37,930 bases of DNA, taken from Lichtheimia corymbifera B2541 (lineage: Eukaryota > Mucoromycota > Mucoromycetes > Mucorales > Lichtheimiaceae). The notes under the pieces are model-generated. The model was not told the origin of the DNA and made no database searches. It saw only the letters and a list, made by a program, of their open reading frames with translations. Below are positions 32,394 to 37,930 of the stretch, in pieces. Each line of letters starts with the position of its first letter. Positions within the stretch are counted from its first letter, which is position 1. A program made the position numbers and the translations under genes. Location: NCBI GenBank assembly GCA_000697475.1, contig JNEU01000619.1, positions 1 to 37,930 of the forward strand. The letters run 5' to 3'.

Positions 32394-33841
32394 ATGGTTT
32401 CTAATCCTACTATGCAAGTGGTTTATTCCCCCGATGGCATGTTGCATGATCCACCCACCGAGGTGACACGAGGAGAAGCAAAACCATACCTTGGTAATTG
32501 CATATATTCATATTTCCCCCTCCCAACCTCCTCCGCATTGTTATTGACAACCTTATTTAGAATCCCCTGCACGTCTTGCTTCTATCAAGGCCTTCATTGA
32601 CAGCCAACCCAACCAATTCAATGTCATTTCACCTCAGGATTACTCATTGACCCCCATTGTCCAAGTCCATGAGCAAGACTATATCGAGTTCCTTTCGACT
32701 ATCCATCAAGACTGGGTCAAGGATGGTATGCCTGCTGCAGGTACAACTGGCGAGTCATTCGTTCTTTCCAATGTGGTGGGCAAGTTGGATCCTGCCGTGC
32801 TCAAAAAAAATGTCAATCAAACTGCCACGGGTCGTATTGGTTATTACACGTTTGACATGTCTGTTGCTTTTATGAAAGGTATGCTATATATAAGCAATGC
32901 ATGATCCATCCAATGACTCATGTTGTGGATTATCTAGATACTTGGCGTGCTGCCTATGTTTCCGCACAGATTGCCATGACCGCCGCCCACAAACTTCTCA
33001 AGGAACAATCACCATCGATCTATGCCTTGTGCCGACCCCCTGGACACCATGCTACATGCAATGTTGCTGGCGGTAAGTAATTTATGCCATGTAGTGGATT
33101 GATAGCGTGTGCTCACCTGATATCACATACAGGCTACTGCTTTATCAACAATGTTGCTGTTGTCACGCGATTTGTTCAAGACTACACAATTGAGGAAATG
33201 GATACCATGGTCAAGGCTCTCGAATATGATGAAAAGAATTCCCTCATTCCCAGTGCTCCCAAGCCCTCGGCACGTTCATCATCCTCATCCAGAAAGAAGG
33301 TGCTCATTCTTGATATTGATCATCATCAGTAAGTTTGGGAAATCGTGCGTGTGTGTTGATGAATGGCTTTTAACACATGGCTTAAAGTGGCAACGGTACC
33401 CAGGATATCTTTTATGATGATCCCTCGGTGATGTATGTGTCATTGCATGGTTATCCCGACTATCCCTTCTTTACCGGCAGTACAGGGGAGGTTGGCGAAG
33501 GAGAAGGAAAAGGCTACAATATCAATATCCCATTAAATCCAAAGACGACTACCGATGAGATTTATCTCGAGAACCTCAAAGGTGTCTTGCAAAGCCAGGC
33601 CGTCGTTGACTTTGGTGCAGAGTTTGTCATTGTCTCCATGGGCTTGGATACTTGGCATGAGGACCCGGTTGCTGGCATGAAGGGTGTCAAAAAGGTGGAG
33701 ACTTACTTTGAGATGGGCCAATTGATCAAGAATAGCAAGAGTACCACAGGTCGTCAAGTGCTCTTTGTTCAAGAAGGAGGCTACACTATAGAAAAGTTGG
33801 GATTATTAGCTGGCAGAGTATTGCAAGGTTTCATGGAATAG
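32394..33841 (+). CDS. Acetylpolyamine amidohydrolase-like deacetylase (HDAC superfamily)
   Basis: A zinc-dependent arginase-fold deacetylase. Five exons (32394-32493, 32561-32878, 32938-33072, 33133-33328, 33388-33841) give 400 residues. Zinc and catalytic motifs are intact: RPPGHHATCNVAGGYCFINN with the His pair 176-177, DIDHHHGNGTQDIF (Asp245, Asp247, His249 region), VSMGLDTWHEDP and QEGGYTIEKLGLLAG. The form GLDTWHEDP, the tail EEGGY..E.LG..A..VLQG and the middle segment TGRIGYYTFDM match bacterial acetylpolyamine amidohydrolases better than classical Rpd3 or Hda1 histone deacetylases. Substrate could be acetylated polyamines or protein lysines. A Ser/Lys-rich insert (about residues 205-240, with SARSSSSSRKK) separates the two active-site halves. 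Introns are native in style, so any bacterial transfer would be ancient. Confidence 0.88.
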
Positions 33842-34582
33842 AATAAACATATATCTTTTGGTTGTAACGAGAACAGAAAGTCTTTGTAGTATAGGAAGTA
33901 ATCTCGCTTTCAAGTATCTTGCCGACTTTTGCATGATAAAGAGTTATTATTACTACATGAGCTTTTAATACAGCTGGTCTCAAGTGACATGTTTTGCTTT
34001 TATTTTCAAGTAGTATTTTTATCATGATGATGAGTGAATGGGCCCAGTGTAATTGCAGTAGGAAATTTAACTTGGCACGCAGTATACAGATTTAACTTGC
34101 CGACAGCTCACAAAGAAAACTAAATTTGGGGCCAAAACGCTTCACCCTCCTTTCTTTTATCCCATTTACGCCATGCACGTCAAGGTAATTGATTATAAAG
34201 GAGTGCTCTTGCTGGTTGATAGGGCATTAATATAGTATTACTATTCATAGACAAGTGCCGTTGCCATGGTGATTCGCCGCTCGTGTTCTTTTTTATGCCG
34301 CTCCACGCTTGGTGAAACAGGTACCTTCAACGCACAATGCAGCACAAGAGCTTGCTCCATTGACATGCTAGCATGCATAGACAGCAAGATTCGATCCCAA
34401 AGATCAGGTTGACTCCTTTGACGTTTTGTTTCGGCTCGACTCGACTACACCATTGCGTCGGTTCGCAGCAACCCAACAACAACAAAGTTCTTTATGTATA
34501 TGAAAAAGGCAAGTGTAATGAAGAAAACAATGAAAAGGCGTTTATTATATTAACGAATGATGCAGTTATTGGATAGACCTTT
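33842..34582 (+). other. Intergenic, with a possible short spliced frame
   Basis: After the deacetylase stop there is AT-rich 3' flank. At about 34140-34170 a pyrimidine-rich leader precedes ATGCACGTCAAG (34173), then a GTAATT...TTCATAG pair that could be a 65-70-nt intron, then a Cys-rich open frame of about 50 codons. It may be a tiny gene or the first exons of the unidentified gene at 34583, but no joined reading is secure. Confidence 0.25.
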
Positions 34583-35085
34583 TTGTTGGAAGAACATAGT
34601 CATCAAGAGGATAAAATGGGATTTGCGAGAGCTTGTCTTCCTTTCGTCGTGTTCGGTCGTGTAGGCGTTTTCTTTTGCTTAGGCGACGTTGGTGATAGCA
34701 CGACAAAGATCAGATATTTTTCTCTTCCAATACGCTGCTTGATGAACCCCGTAGCTCGTTGGTATCCAAAAGGAGGCGTATACACGATTCCCATCGATGG
34801 TTGTTGTGTTGCTGTAGAACGTATCTATGGAAATGCAAAAAGGTATTGATATCCCATATCAAGTTGGATGGATATACACTGACCAATACCAATGATTGCA
34901 GTCATTCAGAGTGGCATGCATTCATATCCATTGGATACCCAAGACACCAACATGTCGCTTATGATGTTCCAACAACCGACCTTAAACAAGATGGCATCCT
35001 CACGTTGTGCACTGAAATATATAACACTGGCTTGATACAAGGATTACAGAACCAAATCAATGCATTGGCTTCAGCAATCTCCTAA
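34583..35085 (+). CDS. Hypothetical protein, two exons
   Basis: Exon 34583-34842 joins exon 34902-35085 across a canonical 59-nt intron (GTATTG...TTGCAG) to give 147 residues. The best protein-like part is LPIRCLMNPVARWYPKGGVY, GCCVAVERIYGNAK and, after the intron, SHSEWHAFISIGYPRHQHVA. Coherence across the intron supports a real gene now or in the past. The first 30 residues look weaker, so the true start may lie elsewhere. No family was recognised and no membrane helix is convincing. Further protein-like sequence continues at 35091 in another frame, hinting at a longer ancestral product. Confidence 0.35.
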
Positions 35086-35090
35086 AGTGA

Positions 35091-35398
35091 CATTTACCGG
35101 TTATTGAAGGTCCATTTCACACCTCGTCTCCACAACAGTACAACATCAATCGTGCTGGTAACTCGATGCGGCTCATCATATTCAGTTGGGACAACATGTG
35201 ACGTATATGTGAGGACGCTACGGGCAATACATTGGATGATGTTATCAAGCGGATCATCAGACGTGAATGCAGGGATCGGTGGATCGTTGATTGTGCCGGA
35301 TCCAAGGTCTATCATGAGCACAATCTTGCACCTATTCAACGTAAGTAATATAATCAAACGTTTCCATTTGAGTGATTATTGAGACACATTTAGAATAG
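35091..35398 (+). pseudogene. Downstream relic of the same unidentified gene
   Basis: This frame begins HLPVIEGPFHTSSPQQYNIN, crosses a TGA at 35199-35201, continues as EDATGNTLDDVIKRIIRREC and ends at a GTAAGT donor (35341) whose acceptor (TTTAG at 35393) leads straight to a stop. It follows the preceding gene after five bases and one frame shift. Together with the internal TGA this suggests a decayed 3' half. Confidence 0.3.
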
Positions 35399-35699
35399 AC
35401 CGTCGATAGCAAATCTCATCTCAACATTGATAACCATGATAGGCAGTACTGCTGGTAGTTTGGCATCAAGGAATGACATTAGCAAAAGAGTCCCCAAACT
35501 AGCTTTTTCTCAATAAAGCGGTCTTCATTATTATGATGGATCTATGTCGTTCTTCTCATAGGTGTTACTAAACGTGAATTTGCATAATCAACTCATACAC
35601 ATGCTACTCGGTGCTTTTCCTAATTATCAGACAGGGTATACAATATATAACAACTAGCCATCTTTTGTCTTTTCACCCACATGCAAAATAAAAGTTGAA

Positions 35700-35711
35700 G
35701 GTCACGTGACC
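35700..35711. promoter_or_regulatory. CACGTG palindrome GGTCACGTGACC
   Basis: A perfect 12-bp palindrome centred on a CACGTG E-box, the site class bound by bHLH factors. GGTCACGTGG recurs at 36471-36480. The target gene is unclear: the nearest transcripts are the hypothetical gene upstream and the initiator tRNA downstream. Confidence 0.4.
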
Positions 35712-35973
35712 TCCAAAAACGAGGAAATAAAAAGCTTCTTTAATCACATGTCGTTATCGTATGGCTGATTAGATCAGTGGCCAATGATAATACTTTTGAT
35801 ATTGCTGTAATAAGTGATGATCTTTATTGCTAAGGATATTCATGATATATATATATGTTCAATGTATAGGTTTTATGAATGATGTGGAAGATGCTAGTAA
35901 AAGAGCTTCTAGTAATTGCCAGCATCAAAAGGAAAAGGGTTCTGTCGTGTATCTTGTTTTGCGTATCGAGAAT

Positions 35974-36031
35974 GCCACACAGGCTAACGTATGTATGCCA
36001 CACAGGCTAAGTGAGAATAGGCCACACAGGC
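35974..36031. repeat. Three short tandem copies of GCCACACAGGC
   Basis: Identical 11-mers start at 35974, 35997 and 36021 (spacing 23 and 24 bp). The first two are followed by TAA. The spacers differ, so only the core is kept. Confidence 0.7.
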
Positions 36032-36468
36032 AAAATAAAGAGAATAGTAGATAGTTCGATAATGTTTATTCATATGTTATATTGGTGTATTTATATGTGA
36101 AGGCAAGAATGTAATAAGGATATGTAAGGTCAAAAGCAATGTGTCGGTACACTTCTTTACCCTTTTGCTGAGATCACATGATCTTGATACATAATTCCAG
36201 TACATTCCTTTTGACACATTACACACGCTGTCACAGCTTTCCATCACTTTCCCTTTCCTCTCGTTTCTAGAAACACCACACACACATGTATATAAATGCA
36301 CATGGTATTCAACAATAAAGCATCATCTTTATCTCCTGTAAAAAGTCATTTCCTATCATTTGTTGCTTTGGCCTTGCTTCGCAGCCATTCTCAACCTCGA
36401 CAAATGTATGCAAAAGAGAAACTAATCTAAGTGAGGATCCGACAGTTCTAGAAAGAACGAGCAAAAGC

Positions 36469-36492
36469 TAGGTCACGTGGTCACATGACCTA
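36469..36492. promoter_or_regulatory. Overlapping E-box palindrome
   Basis: TAGGTCA and TGACCTA flank CGTGGTCACA, giving a 24-bp near-palindrome with one CACGTG and the variant CACATG. It lies about 30 bp beyond the 3' end of the initiator tRNA gene. Function is inferred from motif shape only. Confidence 0.35.
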
Positions 36493-36519
36493 CGACACAC
36501 ATCAACCGATCGTTTCATG

Positions 36520-36591
36520 TAGCTGATGGTGGTTTCGATCCACCGGCCTTTGGGTTATGAGCCCAACGCGCTTCCTCTGCGCTAATCAGCT
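36520..36591 (-). tRNA. Initiator tRNA-Met (CAU)
   Basis: A 72-nt intronless cloverleaf on the minus strand. The acceptor stem AGCTGAT pairs with ATCAGCT, followed by discriminator A. The anticodon stem TTGGG/CCCAA encloses CTCATAA, so the anticodon is CAT. Three features mark a eukaryotic initiator, not an elongator: the A1:T72 pair, three consecutive G:C pairs next to the anticodon loop, and the T-loop ATCGAAA in GGATCGAAACC instead of TTCRANN. The A box (TAGCGCAGAGG) and B box (GGATCGAAACC) are internal. No clear T-run terminator follows directly. CCA is not encoded. Confidence 0.95.
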
Positions 36592-37689
36592 AACGTATTT
36601 ACAATTTTTTGATGTGACAGGTAGGTCTGCCGATTTCCAAAAACGGAAGGTGAATGTATGATGCCGAAAAAAGTTGGACAGTAGAGCGGAATGCACATAG
36701 AATACGATGATGAGGAAATGAAATGGGTGAATGAAGTGGATTGTTGATTGGGGGATATTGGGATTCCATGTTCCGACTTTTAAAGAGCGAAGAGGGTGCA
36801 TGATGATCAGCTCTAATCCAGACCTACCTTTCAAGTGGCAGGTGTATTTATCGGCTGTTGATTGTCCATCACTCCAAGATACTTGACCACTTTATCCGTT
36901 TAATCCATCATGACAATACTTCCCACGCCCACTCACATATATAAATACAAGGCTGTTGTCACCAACACTATCATACCCCATTTCTTTTTACTTTTCTGCT
37001 CATCAATCATCAATGGCCTCTGGTAAGTCCCAAGGATAGTCTTTATTATGCGATCCCCAAAATGAGAGTACTCATCTTTTTTATTTTCATTCATCTATGT
37101 AGCTCACTTAACTGCTTTACCACTCTAATTGCTCATTGGTGCCTAATGACATTTGGCTGGGTTCCTTGATGGACCCTTTGAGGTAGGTACAGGATTTCCG
37201 AGATGAAAGTCCCCCTAATGATAAAAAGTGTGGTATCCAAGGTAGTTTCTAGAAAGGATGTGTAAGCGGAGATGGGATCTATTCTAGCTGTATTTCAATA
37301 TGAAAAGTATATAAGTGTCGTATTCTGTGGTCTGGGTTTGATAGATAAAACCTATCCCAACCCAGATGACCCCTGTCAATATTTATATATGAGCACAGAC
37401 AGCACAAATAAAGTTCTCTCTCCCTTTTTCGAGTCTCAAAGGATTCATCCTTGTTATCTTTGCTATTCACGTTATCACGTTTTGTGGTGGTTCAGGCACT
37501 ACATCTCCGACGTGCTTGGTATAGGTGTAGCTCAGATTAGATTTATGATTCTTTGTTCTATCTTTCGTTTATATAAAACTTTCAGAACACCTACCGAGTC
37601 TCGCGTACTCACTAACGTTACCGATACACACACACACACAAACACACCTACACCAGCACATCTTTTTTACGCGAATACTCTTTTTCGAA
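36592..37689. other. Spacer with one promoter-like start and the last gene's promoter
   Basis: ATATATAAATAC (about 36936-36947) and a pyrimidine-rich leader precede ATGGCCTCTG at 37013, which meets a GTAAGT donor at 37023. The nearest acceptor (ATGTAG, 37102) leads to a stop after 11 codons, so this is a leader peptide, a truncated gene or a non-coding transcript. TTATATAAAAC (about 37569-37579) followed by CA-repeat sequence serves the gene at 37690. Confidence 0.4.
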
Positions 37690-37930
37690 ATGTCTACTCC
37701 CAACAACAACAACAACAACAACAACAACATGATTGTTGACCAAGACAACGATGGTGGCATTCCATTCAACAACATTCCCGGCCTTACGGCTGAATGGGAC
37801 AACCCACCTCCCAACGATCAAGAACAAACAATCGATTTGCTTCAACAGCAAATTCAGCACCAATTGTTGCTCCAACAGCAGCAAGCTGCACAACTTCAGC
37901 AACAGCAGCAAGCTTTGCAGCAGCAACAAG
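37690..37930 (+). CDS. N-terminus of an Asn/Gln-rich protein, incomplete at window end
   Basis: The frame opens MSTPNNNNN and continues for at least 80 codons to the window edge. An (AAC)n run near 37700-37728 codes for polyasparagine. It is followed by MIVDQDNDGGIPFNNIPGL and an acidic/Pro segment, then glutamine-rich sequence (LLQQQIQHQLLLQQQQ) that also looks amphipathic. Such N-termini are common in fungal transcription regulators and RNA-binding proteins, but no domain is reached, so no function is proposed. The ATG at 37690 lies about 110 bases after a TATA box. It is the only ATG that opens this Asn/Gln-rich frame. Confidence 0.7.
   Translation, partial: MSTPNNNNNNNNNMIVDQDNDGGIPFNNIPGLTAEWDNPPPNDQEQTIDLLQQQIQHQLLLQQQQAAQLQQQQQALQQQQ

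Larger units (their letters stand above)
35399..36519. other. AT-rich spacer with short repeats and palindromes
   Basis: No gene is supported. It holds the palindrome at 35700-35711, an (AT)n run near 35850, the GCCACACAGGC triplet at 35974-36031 and the double CACGTG/CATGTG palindrome at 36469-36492. Confidence 0.5.

Noticed and set aside
36520..36591. Elongator tRNA-Met
   Set aside because: The A1:T72 pair, GGG/CCC anticodon stem and ATCGAAA T-loop are initiator-specific.
37272..37739. 155-codon plus-strand frame ending in polyglutamine
   Set aside because: It overlaps the TATA box and leader of the gene at 37690 and reads the AAC run in another frame; the first 100 residues lack protein-like order.

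Overview
This window looks like nuclear DNA of an early-diverging fungus, most likely a Mucoromycota mould of the Mucorales. The evidence is short introns of roughly 50-80 nt with GT...AG borders, compact genes with TATA boxes and pyrimidine-rich leaders, an H2A ending in SQEL, a PEP4-type vacuolar protease and fungal-style divergent histone pairs. The genus is not established.

Layout. Positions 1-3033 are repeat-rich: a near-identical 244-bp tandem array with a nested hairpin cassette (76-613), an older degenerate tandem repeat (772-1380), a small duplication (1611-1845) and a decayed spliced gene (about 2235-3033). Next come a vacuolar aspartic protease (3233-4718) and the acetolactate synthase regulatory subunit (5472-6653). 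A complete core histone quartet follows as two divergent pairs: H2B(-)/H2A(+) and H3(-)/H4(+), 6985-10490. Then come a large coiled-coil protein (10929-13391, -), the wybutosine radical-SAM enzyme TYW1 (14249-16447), a divergent H2A variant (16564-16977) and an eight-exon sugar transporter (17220-19237, -).

From 19238 to 26868 the genes are sparse. An unidentified minus-strand frame broken only by TAG codons (20194-21019) and degenerate dispersed repeats flank a cytochrome b5/acyl-CoA dehydrogenase fusion (21845-24063, -). A compact minus-strand run follows: a PTPMT1-like phosphatase (26869-27880), proteasome chaperone PAC4 (28258-28734), AUH-type enoyl-CoA hydratase (28830-30113) and an FYRN/FYRC protein (30361-31552). 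An acetylpolyamine-amidohydrolase-like deacetylase (32394-33841, +) is divergent from the FYR gene. The last 4 kb hold an unidentified spliced gene or pseudogene (34583-35398), CACGTG palindromes, the initiator tRNA-Met (36520-36591, -) and the start of an Asn/Gln-rich protein running off the window (37690 onward).

Functional links. The window is mostly ordinary housekeeping: chromatin (four core histones, an H2A variant, an FYR protein, possibly the deacetylase), branched-chain amino acid and acyl-CoA metabolism (acetolactate synthase subunit, AUH-like hydratase, acyl-CoA dehydrogenase) and protein turnover (vacuolar protease, PAC4). The points most worth a second look are the hairpin cassette with an inverted partial copy, the H2A variant ending in SPEL, motifs shared by the histone promoters, the TAG-only broken frame, and 18-nt micro-exons in two genes. 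Exon borders were assigned by hand from splice signals, frame continuity and remembered family patterns; nothing was searched or aligned by computer.
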